The position numbers and the translations under genes were made by a program. A DNA stretch of 64,000 nt from Bdellovibrio reynosensis (GTDB taxonomy: Bacteria > Bdellovibrionota > Bdellovibrionia > Bdellovibrionales > Bdellovibrionaceae): assembly GCF_022814725.1 (NCBI RefSeq), contig NZ_CP093442.1:868001-932000 (forward strand). The letters are read 5' to 3'. A model generated the notes under the pieces. The model had not been told where the DNA came from. It saw only the letters and a list, made by a program, of their open reading frames with translations, and made no database searches. This document shows, in pieces, positions 16,682 to 26,219 of the stretch (position 1 is its first letter; every line of letters starts with the position of its first letter).

Positions 16682-18076
16682 ATGCAGGCCAATAAAACCT
16701 TCTTCGGTCACCCTCGCCCGCTTTTCACCTTGTTTTTTACCGAGATGTGGGAACGTTTTTCATTCTATGGGATGAGGGCGCTTCTGGTGCTTTATATGAC
16801 CCAATACCTTTTTAACGAAGCCCAGGCCGGTAAAGAGGTGTGGGGATATGCTGCAATTCGTGGTGCGATTGAATATTTTTTCGGGCCTTTGAATAACCAA
16901 GCGCTGTCTTCTCAAATATACGGCCTTTATACGGGACTCGTGTATTTTACGCCTTTCTTCGGCGGCCTTATTGCTGACCGTTATTGGGGACAAAAACGCT
17001 CAGTTTACGTGGGCGGAGTATTGATGGCCATCGGCCACTTCCTTATGGCGGTGGAAAGCCTGTTCTTCCCGGCCCTGCTGTTTTTAATCCTAGGGAACGG
17101 TTTCTTTAAACCCAACATTTCAACCCAAGTGGGCGGCCTTTATCAAGAGGGCGACTCTCGCCGCGATCGCGCCTTTACTTTATTTTATATGGGCATCAAC
17201 CTGGGGGCCTTCTTTTCGCCGCTGGTGTGCGGAACCCTGGGACAAAAAGTGGGCTGGCACTGGGGCTTTGGCGCCGCGGGTATCGGGATGTTGATTTCTT
17301 TAGTCGTTTATCACTTTGGTGGAAAGAACCTGCCGGAATCAAAAACTTTTTATGCAAAAGCGCAAGAGTTAAAATCAGACACCAAACTGACTCGCACAGA
17401 GTGGGTTCGCACTTGCGCATTAACTTTTCTTTGCTTAGTGACGATTTTTTTCTGGGGCGTTTACGAGCAACAAGGAAACACGTTGCAACTATGGGCTGAT
17501 CAAAGCACCGACTGGAATTTCTTTGGTTGGGAGATTCCATCGACGTGGTATCAATCGTTCAATCCATTTATTATTTTCTTAGCGGCTCCGCTTTTGGATC
17601 GTTACTGGGGTTGGCAAGCACGCAGAAATAAAGAAGCTTCTACCGTTACAAAAATGGCCATTGGCTGCGTGATGGGTACGTTAGCTTTGGCGGTGATGCT
17701 TGTTGCTGCAAAAAATGTTGGCGATGGACGTGGCAGCGTTTTATGGCTTCTTGGATCTACGTTCCTGTTAACAATGGGTGAGCTTTATATTTCACCCATT
17801 GGTTTGTCTTTAGTGACGAAGGTTTCACCAACTAAAATCGTTTCGATGATGATGGGTGTTTGGTTCCTAGCGACTTTCTTTGGAAACTACATCGCAGGAT
17901 ACATCGGCAGCTACTATGACAGAATGCCGAAGGAAAACTTCTTCTTATTGCTCGCGGTCCTTAGCCTTGCGCCGGCGATTTTATTCCTGGTGAGCCATAA
18001 GGTCCTTACTAAAGCGTTAAGCAAAGAGGGTTTGAACAATCCAGCTCCAGGTGCCCAGCGCACAGTGGAAGTTTAG
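16682..18076 (+). CDS. POT/PTR-family proton-coupled oligopeptide transporter
   Basis: The ATG at 16682 has an SD (CAGGAGCCCCT) directly upstream; the open frame starts 45 codons earlier but overlaps the divergent gene. The product has 464 residues. The PTR2 signature F-F-T-E-M-W-E-R-F-S-F-Y-G-M near the N-terminus contains the family's ExxER proton-coupling motif. About 12-14 hydrophobic segments follow, and a G-L-Y-x-G-L-V-Y-x-x-P segment lies near helix 2. It imports di- and tripeptides with protons at the inner membrane. It is divergent from the metalloprotease gene. The exact peptide range cannot be read from sequence. Confidence 0.9.
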   Translation: MQANKTFFGHPRPLFTLFFTEMWERFSFYGMRALLVLYMTQYLFNEAQAGKEVWGYAAIRGAIEYFFGPLNNQALSSQIYGLYTGLVYFTPFFGGLIADRYWGQKRSVYVGGVLMAIGHFLMAVESLFFPALLFLILGNGFFKPNISTQVGGLYQEGDSRRDRAFTLFYMGINLGAFFSPLVCGTLGQKVGWHWGFGAAGIGMLISLVVYHFGGKNLPESKTFYAKAQELKSDTKLTRTEWVRTCALTFLCLVTIFFWGVYEQQGNTLQLWADQSTDWNFFGWEIPSTWYQSFNPFIIFLAAPLLDRYWGWQARRNKEASTVTKMAIGCVMGTLALAVMLVAAKNVGDGRGSVLWLLGSTFLLTMGELYISPIGLSLVTKVSPTKIVSMMMGVWFLATFFGNYIAGYIGSYYDRMPKENFFLLLAVLSLAPAILFLVSHKVLTKALSKEGLNNPAPGAQRTVEV

Positions 18077-18157
18077 GTGGAAGTTTAGGCTGTATCTTCA
18101 CAAGGGATCTTGAAACAGAACCATGCTTGCAATGACAATATCGTTAAGGATGGTTCT

Positions 18158-18361
18158 ATGGAATGCAAAGTTCATTGTCCCTTCTGTCGCGAAAAATTTT
18201 CGATCGAAGTTCTTAAAGAAGACGGCGATGATCAGGATTTTATCTGGGATTGCGAAATCTGCTGTCATCCCATTGATATCCATGCCCGTTGGGATGCTGA
18301 TCACGAGAAGTTTGCGATCTCCGTCAGTCGTGGCGAAGGCTATGACGAAATGCCTATTTAA
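18158..18361 (+). CDS. CPXCG-motif small cysteine-rich protein
   Basis: The chosen ATG at 18158 follows AAGGA by seven bases; an earlier in-frame start lacks an SD. The 67-residue product begins M-E-C-K-V-H-C-P-F-C and has a second pair C-E-I-C-C. That is the layout of the Cys_rich_CPXG family, in which the cysteines probably bind one zinc or iron atom. It ends in an acidic, Gly-containing tail (R-G-E-G-Y-D-E). It lies 36 bp before a GNAT gene on the same strand. Function unknown; probably cytosolic. Confidence 0.75.
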   Translation: MECKVHCPFCREKFSIEVLKEDGDDQDFIWDCEICCHPIDIHARWDADHEKFAISVSRGEGYDEMPI

Positions 18362-18397
18362 TTGACTTTTCCATCGGGTCCATGAGCTTATGGGCCT

Positions 18398-18955
18398 ATG
18401 CAAATCCGGCCACTTTCTAAATCAGATCTGCCTGCGGTAAAAACTTTTACCGATAAAACCATTGGGCTTAATTATTTTAGCCTTCAAGAACTGCAAGAGT
18501 GTCATGACAAATCCCTTTCAAGTGGGATCATGTGCTCGTTTGTTTTAGAAAATGAAAGTGGCATTCAAGGATTTCGCTTGGCTTATCCACCAGGAACTTG
18601 GAGCAAAGGTAAAGGCAGTAAACTGCGCTCGGACTTGTGGCAGGTTCCGCTTGAATCAGTAGGCTACTTTCAAAGTTTATTTCTAGCTGATTCAGCACAA
18701 GGACAAGGTTGGGGGCCGCGCTTATCTGAGGCTTCAATTGAAAGTTTTAAAAAATTAAACACCAAAGCCATCATCACTCACGCTTGGAAAGAATCTCCGA
18801 ATAATTCTTCGATTCGATATTTAACGAAATTTGGTTTTAAAAGTGTGACAACCCATCCTGAATATTGGGTGGATGTGGATTATGAGTGTGTTTTAGATGG
18901 AAAACCTTGTCGTTGCACCGCTGAAGAAATGATTAAATATCTAGAGGAAGCATGA
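18398..18955 (+). CDS. GNAT-family N-acetyltransferase
   Basis: This 185-residue GNAT protein has the acetyl-CoA-binding segment seen as Q-G-Q-G-W-G-P-R-L (around residue 107), after a strand V-G-Y-F-Q-S-L-F-L. A C-terminal L-T-K-F-G-F-K-S motif (helix alpha4/beta6) is typical of the family. The last 20 residues add a Cys pair (C-V-L-D-G-K-P-C-R-C) that GNATs do not usually carry. The gene overlaps the following FAD oxidoreductase by 4 bp (ATGA), so the two are translationally coupled. Acceptor substrate unknown; coupling to an amine-oxidase-like partner hints at an amino compound (inference). Confidence 0.78.
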   Translation: MQIRPLSKSDLPAVKTFTDKTIGLNYFSLQELQECHDKSLSSGIMCSFVLENESGIQGFRLAYPPGTWSKGKGSKLRSDLWQVPLESVGYFQSLFLADSAQGQGWGPRLSEASIESFKKLNTKAIITHAWKESPNNSSIRYLTKFGFKSVTTHPEYWVDVDYECVLDGKPCRCTAEEMIKYLEEA

Positions 18956-20142
18956 GCATTTCTTATTGGCTGACTCACAAGGATAGCTTTAATTCTTCGG
19001 CAGCTTCGTCGTCCCATTATGATTTTATTATTGTCGGCGCGGGTATTGCGGGACTTTCAACGGCGTACTGGTTGCTTCAAGAAAATCCAAATTCAAAGAT
19101 AGCCATTCTTGAAAGAAACACGGTGGGCTTCGGTGCTTCAGGCAGAAATGCAGGTTTTGTGACTTGTGGATCGACTGAACATTTTATCAAACTTTATGAA
19201 CAATTCGGATTGCAAAAAGCTTCGGAAATTTGGAAGTTTTCAGAGGATAACCGCCGACTTCTATTAGAGCATATCGTGCAAGATCAGACAGATCTTGTAG
19301 ATTATAGACATACTGGCTCTTGCACTGTTGCTCCGAGTTCTGCCCATTGGTCTAAATACAAAAAAACCGCAGACCTGATGAAGGTCTGTGGCATTGATGT
19401 TCATGAAGTTGATCCTCAAAATTTAGAAGCTGATTATGGTGTGACAGGATTTGAAGGTGGCATTCAGTATACTGGTGACGGTTATATTCATCCGATTAAA
19501 CTTTTGCAGCTATTACGATCAAAAATCAAAGTTGACATTTTTGAACACACTGAAGTTCTTAAGATCGAATCTGCTGGGGATGAAAAGGTTCATACTTCTG
19601 CAGGCGTTTTCACGGCCGATAAAATTATTTTTACCGTGAACGCCTATTTGCCACTGCTTTTAAATAATTTTTCAGATGTGATCAAACCTGGGCGTGGTCA
19701 GATTTTAGTAACCGAACCGCTTCCCGCCTTCGTTAAAGGTCCTTGCTATCTTACCAAGCACCTTTGTTATTTTAGACAACTTCCGACAGGACATTTACTT
19801 GTTGGTGGTTTTAGAAATCTAGATTTAGACAAAGAAAACACCCACGAAGATCAAATCACCAACCTTATTCAGACGGCGATTTTTGATTTTATTAAAAGCC
19901 ATTTCAAATTTGGGCCGCAGGCTAAGATTGCCTACCAATGGTCAGGCATTATGGGATTCACCCCGGATGGTCAGATGATGATTGGAAGCTTGCCTGAAAA
20001 TAAAAACATTCATGTGATGGCAGGCTGTTCAGGCCATGGGATGGGACTTAGTTTCAACGCGGCCCACACCCTGGTGAAGTCCTTACATGGAATACCAGTA
20101 CCTGAACATTTGTCGTTAGGTCGTTTTTTTTTAAAGAGCTAG
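18952..20142 (+). CDS. FAD-dependent amine/amino-acid oxidoreductase (DAO family)
   Basis: This is a 396-residue DAO-fold flavoenzyme. The Rossmann dinucleotide motif I-V-G-A-G-I-A-G-L-S lies near residues 27-36, preceded by a short Ser-rich N-terminus. The second FAD contact G-F-G-A-S-G-R-N-A-G is the motif of gamma-glutamylputrescine oxidase (PuuB)- and glycine/sarcosine oxidase-like proteins. The C-terminal G-C-S-G-H-G-M-G-L-S-F-N-A-A closes the FAD site. It probably oxidises a secondary or primary amine in the cytosol. It is coupled to the upstream GNAT gene and overlaps the convergent ABC exporter gene by 12 bp. The substrate remains open. Confidence 0.85.
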   Translation: MSISYWLTHKDSFNSSAASSSHYDFIIVGAGIAGLSTAYWLLQENPNSKIAILERNTVGFGASGRNAGFVTCGSTEHFIKLYEQFGLQKASEIWKFSEDNRRLLLEHIVQDQTDLVDYRHTGSCTVAPSSAHWSKYKKTADLMKVCGIDVHEVDPQNLEADYGVTGFEGGIQYTGDGYIHPIKLLQLLRSKIKVDIFEHTEVLKIESAGDEKVHTSAGVFTADKIIFTVNAYLPLLLNNFSDVIKPGRGQILVTEPLPAFVKGPCYLTKHLCYFRQLPTGHLLVGGFRNLDLDKENTHEDQITNLIQTAIFDFIKSHFKFGPQAKIAYQWSGIMGFTPDGQMMIGSLPENKNIHVMAGCSGHGMGLSFNAAHTLVKSLHGIPVPEHLSLGRFFLKS

Positions 20143-21921
20143 TTCCGGTTTTCTAATTTGCAAATTCCACAACTGCGCATATGTTTGGCCCTTTTGCAGC
20201 AACGCTTCGTGAGTTCCCTCTTCCGCAATTTCACCGTTCACCACGACACAGATTTTATCTGCATGGGTGACGGTAGAAAGTCTATGGGCAATGATGATCG
20301 TCGTTCTATCCTTGGAAATCTCTGCTAAAGATTTTTGAATCACAGCTTCTGTTTCATTATCCACAGCTGAGGTTGCTTCATCCAAAATAAGCACCGGCGG
20401 ATTTTTTAATATCACACGGGCGATGGACAGTCTTTGTCTTTGACCACCCGAAAGCTTCTGACCTCGTTCACCGATGATCGTATCAATTCCCTGTGGCAGC
20501 TTATCAATAAACTCATCAGCGTAAGCCTTTTTTGCAGCAGCAAGGACTTCTTCCCGAGTAGCTCCAGGTGCCCCGTAGGAGATGTTTTCATAGATAGTCC
20601 CATGAAACAAAAATACATCCTGACTGACAACACCGATTTGTCCACGCAGATTCCGGGGATCACAAGTTTCGATATCAAGACCACCCAACAGAATTTTCCC
20701 TTGGGTTGCTTGATAAAATCTTAAAAGAAGTTTTGTAATCGTGCTTTTTCCTGATCCCGTAGGCCCCACAATGGCGACGGTTTTTCCGGCTGGAACTTGA
20801 AGGTCGATATTTTTAAGAACCGGAATCCCGTTAGCATAAGAAAAACTAAGATTTTTAAAATCAATAGACATGTCTTTATTGAACATGACTGAAGGTTTCA
20901 ACGTTTCTAACTGAATTTTTGCTGATAACAAATCCAGGACGCGATCTGCAGAGGCCATGGCTCTTTCAAAAAGATCCACGGTGTTTGCTAAGCCCGTTAA
21001 AGGCCACAGTAAACGTTGAGTTAAAAACACCAAAACGCCATAAGAACCCACATTCAGTTCCCCATTTAAGGTCATCATCCCACCCATCACAAACGTGGAA
21101 ATAAACCCCATAAGAACAGCCATGCGAATCAGCGGATTAAATCGCGATGAAATCTTAATCGCTTTAGAATTTGATTCGACATAGTTATGGCTATCTTCAG
21201 ATACTCTTTTTGCTTCACGGGCTTCAGCCACAAAACTGCGAATAGTCGCAATTCCACTGATGTTATTGGCTAACCTTGCACCAATAAGTCCAGCCCGGTC
21301 ACGAACTTCTAAATACAAAGGTGCCGCCTGCTTTTGAAAATAAAAGGCGCCCGCCAAGATAATCGGAATTGGCAGAAAAGCAAAAATGGCGATCTTGGGC
21401 GCGATAAAGAAAAACACGGCTCCGATAAGAACCACAGCCGTAAATACTTGAATAAGACTGTTCATGCCTTCATTTAAGAATCTTTCTAACTGATTGATAT
21501 CGTCATTCAGAATAGACACCAATCCGCCTGTACTGCGATCCTCAAAATACGCCATATCTAACTTTTGCAGATGGGTGTAAGCATCAACACGGAATTCGTG
21601 CTGCAAGGATTGCGCTAATCCTCGCCACTTCACTAAAAGAAGATACTCAAACAACGACTCAAAACCCCAAATGGCCAAGGTAAGAACAGACAATAAAATC
21701 AGTTGGTGCAGCGGCGTTTCTACACCCCATTGAGCCAAAAAAGACTTTTCCTGATTCACTACCACGTCAATAGCAATCCCGATCAGGATTTCAGGAGCGA
21801 TATCAAAAAGTTTATTTAAAAAGGAATACAACGACCCAAGATAAAAATCTTTTTTGTGATTAGCGCTATACTTAAACAATCGCGCGAAGGATTTAAATGA
21901 ACTTTTATGCAAGGCAGACAT
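20131..21921 (-). CDS. ABC exporter, fused permease-ATPase
   Basis: The start at 21921 is chosen because AAAGGAA precedes it; the frame extends 17 codons upstream without an SD. The 596-residue product has an ABC_membrane domain of six helices (residues about 20-310) followed by an ATPase with Walker A G-P-T-G-S-G-K-S-T, ABC signature L-S-G-G-Q-R-Q-R, Walker B V-L-I-L-D-E-A and the H-loop I-A-H-R-L-S. It is a homodimeric half-exporter of the MsbA/LmrA type. The substrate could be lipid, peptide or drug; nothing nearby decides. It is transcribed away from the fadJ terminator and overlaps the convergent FAD oxidoreductase by 12 bp. Confidence 0.9.
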   Translation of the reverse strand: MSALHKSSFKSFARLFKYSANHKKDFYLGSLYSFLNKLFDIAPEILIGIAIDVVVNQEKSFLAQWGVETPLHQLILLSVLTLAIWGFESLFEYLLLVKWRGLAQSLQHEFRVDAYTHLQKLDMAYFEDRSTGGLVSILNDDINQLERFLNEGMNSLIQVFTAVVLIGAVFFFIAPKIAIFAFLPIPIILAGAFYFQKQAAPLYLEVRDRAGLIGARLANNISGIATIRSFVAEAREAKRVSEDSHNYVESNSKAIKISSRFNPLIRMAVLMGFISTFVMGGMMTLNGELNVGSYGVLVFLTQRLLWPLTGLANTVDLFERAMASADRVLDLLSAKIQLETLKPSVMFNKDMSIDFKNLSFSYANGIPVLKNIDLQVPAGKTVAIVGPTGSGKSTITKLLLRFYQATQGKILLGGLDIETCDPRNLRGQIGVVSQDVFLFHGTIYENISYGAPGATREEVLAAAKKAYADEFIDKLPQGIDTIIGERGQKLSGGQRQRLSIARVILKNPPVLILDEATSAVDNETEAVIQKSLAEISKDRTTIIIAHRLSTVTHADKICVVVNGEIAEEGTHEALLQKGQTYAQLWNLQIRKPELAL

Positions 21922-22010
21922 CGGAATTCCTTTGGTTGTGCACCTTATAGTAAAGCAATTCAAAAAAGTCATTACTCAGCCAGGAAATAACAACCAAGTG
22001 AAAGAAAATA

Positions 22011-22040
22011 AAAAAGGCCCACCATCTGGCAGGCCTTTTT
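22011..22040. terminator. Terminator between fadJ and the ABC exporter gene
   Basis: The arms AAAAAGGCC (22011-22019) and GGCCTTTTT (22032-22040) form a 9-bp stem with T-runs on both strands. It lies just beyond the fadJ stop. Confidence 0.88.
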
Positions 22041-22063
22041 AAGCTTATCTATCCTAGAAACTC

Positions 22064-24217
22064 CTATTTGTAGAACTTCGAGTTCGATTTCGCCATATTA
22101 CTTAGAGGCACAGAAGGTTTCAAACGCGGCGCTTTTCTGTTAGCAGCGTAGGTCGCCAATTGGTCAGCCACGTATTGGCTTCCCACAGAGTCAGCGTACT
22201 TCATCAAACCACCACGGAATGGTGGGAATCCAGTGCCCATGATCATCGCTAGATCCACTTCATGCGGAGTTTCAACGATACGGTCTTCAATCAAAGCCAA
22301 AGAACACTCATTCACCATGGCAAACACACCCCGCTCAATGCACTCTTTAGTGTCGTGCGGATTCGTTGGTTGCCCTAAGCCTAAAGCAGCATACACCGAT
22401 TGATCTACATCACCGCGTTTGCCGTCTTCAGAATAATGATAGAAACCTTTTCCATTTTTACGGCCCAGTCTTCCAGATTTTTCTAAAGCCACCATACAGT
22501 CAGCAAGCTCAATACGATCCCCGAAAGCTTTCTTGAAGATTTTTAGAACCTTGATACAAACATCAAGACCGACTTCATCCATCAACTCAAACGGTCCCAT
22601 TGGCATACCAAATTCTTTTACGTACGCTTTATCAACCACTTCGATGCTCATACCTTCTTGCATTAAGAAAGCAGCTTCAGCCATGTATGGAAGTAACAAG
22701 CGATTTACCAAGAAGCCCGGTCCGTCTTTCACAACAACAGGCATTTTGCCCATTTTTTTAGAAAGTTCGTAAATCGTCGCAATAGTTTCATCCGAAGTTT
22801 TTTCACCACGAATAACTTCAACCAGTGGCATCTTATTTACCGGGTTAAAGAAGTGCATGCCTGCAAAATACTCTGGGCGTGGATGACCTTTGGCCATTTC
22901 AGTCACAGATAAAGAACTTGTGTTCGTCGCGATGATGGCGTCAGGGCGCATTTGGCCAGCGCACTCACCGATCACTTTTTGCTTGATACCCATGTCTTCA
23001 ACGATCGCCTCTACAACCACATCAAGATTTTTAAATCCTGAATAGTCCGTCGTTACAGAAACGGCGTCGATCTTTTGTTGATATTGATATTTATCGATGG
23101 ATTTACGTTTTAATAACTTCATCCACAGGTCACTAGCGTGTTTAAGACCCTTACCAAGAGCTTCTTGATTTAAGTCTTTCATTCGCACTTGGATACCTTT
23201 ATCCGCAGCCACGTAAGCGATACCACCGCCCATTGTACCTGCACCTAAGATACCAAGACCTTTAACGTCACGAGGTTTTACATCCACCCCAGGAACGCCA
23301 TTTTGTTTTTTCACCATTTCCGTTAAGTAAAAAACATGAATCAGATTTTTTGAAATATCCGTCGTGCCAAGTTCACAGAAGCCTTCACGTTCAATGCGCA
23401 TTCCTGCTTCGCGGTCTGACATGCCGTAGGTTTTTTGAATTACTTCCAACGCTTTTAGTGGCGCTGGGTAATGACCTTTTGTCGCTTTAAGAACGCCTTC
23501 TTTCGCTTTCTTAAACACGATTCCGCGACCCAAAGGACCTTCTAAGATACCATTTACTAAACCTTGCGGTTTAAATTTCTTACGGCGTTTACGAGAACCA
23601 CCCGCGATAATTTCTTTAGCCCATTTGATGGCTTGTTCTTGCAGAAGATTCTGGTGAACCACTTTATCAACAAGACCGATCTTCAAAGCTTTTTTAGAGT
23701 TTACTGACTTACCAGCTAGGATGATATCCAAGGCCGCTTGCAAACCCATCACGCGTGGCCCACGTTGAGTCCCGCCGAAACCAGGCAAGATGCCTAATTG
23801 AATTTCTGGAAGACCTATTTTGGTCGAAGAATCATCGGAAGCAATACGGTAATCACATGCAAGGATGAATTCACAACCACCACCCATACAAGCTCCGTTA
23901 ATCGCAGAGATTGTTGGCATTGGCAGATCTTCAACTAGATTCATCACATCCTGACCACCTTTTACGGCAGCATCAAACTGCTCTTTAGTAGTCATAGCTT
24001 TGATTTCTTCGATATCCGCACCTGCGATAAAAATCTTAGGCTTATTGGATTTAAAGATAACTGCTTTATAAGAAGAATTTTTAAGTTCACCTAAAACTTC
24101 TTTTAGGCGCATCATCACAGGCGTAGAAAATTTATTAACTTTTTCACCAACAAGATCAAATTCAACAATGGCAATTTCACCTTCTGGAACAATCTTGATG
24201 CTTTCTTGAATAGACAT
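22064..24217 (-). CDS. fadJ: Fatty-acid oxidation complex alpha subunit (FadJ-like)
   Basis: This 717-residue bifunctional enzyme has an N-terminal crotonase domain (A-G-A-D-I-E-E; G-G-G-C-E-F; P-E-I-Q-L-G) with both hydratase glutamates. A 3-hydroxyacyl-CoA dehydrogenase follows, with Rossmann motif G-A-G-T-M-G-G-G-I at about residue 330 and H-F-F-N-P-V. It hydrates enoyl-CoA and oxidises the 3-hydroxyacyl-CoA. The length matches FadJ (about 714). The gene follows fadI on the same strand, the same order as the E. coli fadIJ pair, but the 139-bp spacer contains strong hairpins. A FadB-type assignment is possible; the length of the partner thiolase favours FadJ. Confidence 0.92.
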   Translation of the reverse strand: MSIQESIKIVPEGEIAIVEFDLVGEKVNKFSTPVMMRLKEVLGELKNSSYKAVIFKSNKPKIFIAGADIEEIKAMTTKEQFDAAVKGGQDVMNLVEDLPMPTISAINGACMGGGCEFILACDYRIASDDSSTKIGLPEIQLGILPGFGGTQRGPRVMGLQAALDIILAGKSVNSKKALKIGLVDKVVHQNLLQEQAIKWAKEIIAGGSRKRRKKFKPQGLVNGILEGPLGRGIVFKKAKEGVLKATKGHYPAPLKALEVIQKTYGMSDREAGMRIEREGFCELGTTDISKNLIHVFYLTEMVKKQNGVPGVDVKPRDVKGLGILGAGTMGGGIAYVAADKGIQVRMKDLNQEALGKGLKHASDLWMKLLKRKSIDKYQYQQKIDAVSVTTDYSGFKNLDVVVEAIVEDMGIKQKVIGECAGQMRPDAIIATNTSSLSVTEMAKGHPRPEYFAGMHFFNPVNKMPLVEVIRGEKTSDETIATIYELSKKMGKMPVVVKDGPGFLVNRLLLPYMAEAAFLMQEGMSIEVVDKAYVKEFGMPMGPFELMDEVGLDVCIKVLKIFKKAFGDRIELADCMVALEKSGRLGRKNGKGFYHYSEDGKRGDVDQSVYAALGLGQPTNPHDTKECIERGVFAMVNECSLALIEDRIVETPHEVDLAMIMGTGFPPFRGGLMKYADSVGSQYVADQLATYAANRKAPRLKPSVPLSNMAKSNSKFYK

Positions 24218-24260
24218 TTTTGTAAACTCCTAGTTGCGAAATAAATCTGTTTCAAATTTT

Positions 24261-24354
24261 GGAGCAGCTCCGCAAGGAGCTACTCCAGCTTTTGCGGCCC
24301 TTCGGCCGCTGCAGCACTGTGGCCTGCCGGCCGCAGCACTGTGGCCTGCAGGCC
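24261..24354. repeat. Hairpins and tandem 22-bp repeat in the fadI-fadJ spacer
   Basis: Four stems lie in series: 24261-24286 (GGAG-c-AGCTCC/GGAGCT-a-CTCC), 24294-24309 (GCGGCC/GGCCGC), and two tandem 22-bp units (24311-24332 and 24333-24354) that differ at one base and each end in a GGCC-N4-GGCC palindrome. They sit between the stop of fadI and the start of fadJ, so they would be in the operon mRNA. Confidence 0.75.
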
Positions 24355-24356
24355 GC

Positions 24357-25700
24357 TTACCCTTCATTTTCTAGTATCAGCGCGCCGCCTTGGCCTCCGC
24401 CGATACATAAAGTAGAAAGACCGTATTGTACGTTTCTGCGTTTCATTTCTTTAGCCAATGTAAGAACGATACGTGTTCCAGTTGCACCCACAGGGTGACC
24501 GAAAGCGATTGCTCCACCGTTCACATTCAAGATGTCATCACGGATTTCACCGACTTTAGAATTCAATCCCAATTTTTCCTGAGCGAACTTGTCTGAATCC
24601 ATCGCTTTTTGGCAGGCCATAACTTGCGCAGCGAAAGCTTCATTCAATTCAACCAAACCAATGTCTTTCATACCAAGACCCGCACGTTTCAATGCTAACG
24701 GACTTGCGTAAGCCGGTCCTAATCCCATGCGCTCTGGTTCTAAACCAGCAAAGCCATAAGATCGGATAGTTGCAAGTGGCTTGTAACCAAGCGCTTCAGC
24801 TTTTTCACGAGACATCAATAAAACCATCGCCGCACCATCTGTGATCGGGCAAGAGTTACCTGCCGTGATCGAACCAGTGGCTTTATCAAAGAATGGTTTT
24901 AGTTTTGCCAAAGCTTCCATCGTTTGCGTGTCACGAGGACCGATGTCTTCAGAAACAACTTCCTTAAATTCAGGCGAAAGATAAAGCGGAGTGATTTCAT
25001 CCTTCAATCTTCCATCCTTCATCGCTTTAGAAGCCAACATGTGGGAACGAAGAGCGAAGCGGTCTTGCATCTCGCGAGACAAGCCCCACTCTTTAGCAAG
25101 AATCTCTGCAGTTTGACCCATGTTGATTCCAACAAATGGATCCGTCAGACCTAGCATCACAGAAATTTGCGGGAAGTATTCACTGCGCATATTTCCTTGT
25201 AACAAGGCTTTGATTTGATTCATGTCAGCTTTTAAAAGCTTCCATAAAAGAGGTAACGCTTGCTTTGGACCTTTTGCTGCGAAAAGTTTTTCATAGATTT
25301 CTTGATGCTTTTTAGGCGGCAATGTCGGCATTTGCGACATGCTTTCTGTTCCACCCGCGATCACGATATCCATTGTGCCAGATTTGATTTTCTCAAAACC
25401 GTTTGTGATCGACTCTAACGCTGAAGCACAGTTGCGGTGAACTGTGTAAGCAGAAGTTTTAAGTGGAATGCCCGCATTCAAAGCAACCACGCGGGAAATG
25501 TTAACAGCGTCAGGCGGATTTCCGGTGTTACCGATTATCACTTCATCTACTGAATTCACGTCTAAGTTTGTTTGAGCGATAAGTTGTTTAAGCGCAACTT
25601 TTCCAAGTTCAGCGGGATGAACTTTTTTAAGTTTTGTTCCTGCTTTTGCAAACGGCGTTCTAACGCCTTCAACAAGAACTACATCACGTGGTGATTTCAT
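24357..25700 (-). CDS. fadI: Acetyl-CoA C-acyltransferase (FadI-like thiolase)
   Basis: This 447-residue thiolase has the nucleophilic Cys in N-C-A-S-A-L-E (around residue 95), the G-H-P-V-G-A-T-G His motif and the C-terminal C-I-G-G-G-Q-G-G-A Cys motif. It cleaves 3-ketoacyl-CoA to acetyl-CoA and a shortened acyl-CoA. The length and the N-terminal K-A-G-T-K-L-K-K segment fit FadI rather than the shorter FadA. It is the first gene of the fadI-fadJ operon; AAGGAG precedes its ATG. It may also supply the thiolase step for the hbd-crt-icmF operon, which has none (inference). Confidence 0.92.
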   Translation of the reverse strand: MKSPRDVVLVEGVRTPFAKAGTKLKKVHPAELGKVALKQLIAQTNLDVNSVDEVIIGNTGNPPDAVNISRVVALNAGIPLKTSAYTVHRNCASALESITNGFEKIKSGTMDIVIAGGTESMSQMPTLPPKKHQEIYEKLFAAKGPKQALPLLWKLLKADMNQIKALLQGNMRSEYFPQISVMLGLTDPFVGINMGQTAEILAKEWGLSREMQDRFALRSHMLASKAMKDGRLKDEITPLYLSPEFKEVVSEDIGPRDTQTMEALAKLKPFFDKATGSITAGNSCPITDGAAMVLLMSREKAEALGYKPLATIRSYGFAGLEPERMGLGPAYASPLALKRAGLGMKDIGLVELNEAFAAQVMACQKAMDSDKFAQEKLGLNSKVGEIRDDILNVNGGAIAFGHPVGATGTRIVLTLAKEMKRRNVQYGLSTLCIGGGQGGALILENEG

Positions 25701-26219
25701 GTCAGATCTCCTTAGCTGTATAAGCCTTTAAAATCATATGCCTTTTCGGCTGTTCCACCAAATATAAATAGAGGCAAATATGAGAGCATTCCTCGCTGAC
25801 GCGCTGCCGATACAGTCCTGGACCAGGAGCAAATCCCCGAGGATGCAGGGAATGACGCAGAGAATAGTATTTTTACTCTAGATTTGAGGGAAGATCGCCT
25901 GACGAAAAAATCTTTCTGCTCAGAGGGGCCTTCACCTTTCCTCGCGTCCGTAACTCCCTCGACAGCGTCTCAATCAAAGAATGGTGGGACAAAAACAACA
26001 CTCTTGATGCAAAAATTTTTTTTTGCAAAAGTCATCAGCATTTTCTGCATTTTCAGAGCGAAAAAGGCGTATTTCATATGATTGCCAACTGCGTAAACTC
26101 CCCCATTGTTTGACCCTTTTTATTGGGCCACTGTAGAGTAAGCCATCTAGTGAAAGAGATTGATTGGTACTTCGGCGCAAGCCGGAGTGTAGACCAGTAG
26201 AATCATCAAAGGAGTATCC
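25701..26219. promoter_or_regulatory. Divergent region between fadI and maeB, with candidate maeB promoter
   Basis: This is 519 bp without a gene. An imperfect hairpin (CATTCCTCG 25788-25796 with CGAGG 25838-25842 and GGAATG 25848-25853) encloses the palindrome TCCTGGACCAGGA. A candidate sigma-70 promoter for maeB is TTGACC (26110-26115), an 18-base spacer and TAGAGT (26134-26139), 80 bp before the start codon. The SD AAAGGAG is at 26208-26214. Short frames here look spurious. Confidence 0.45.
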
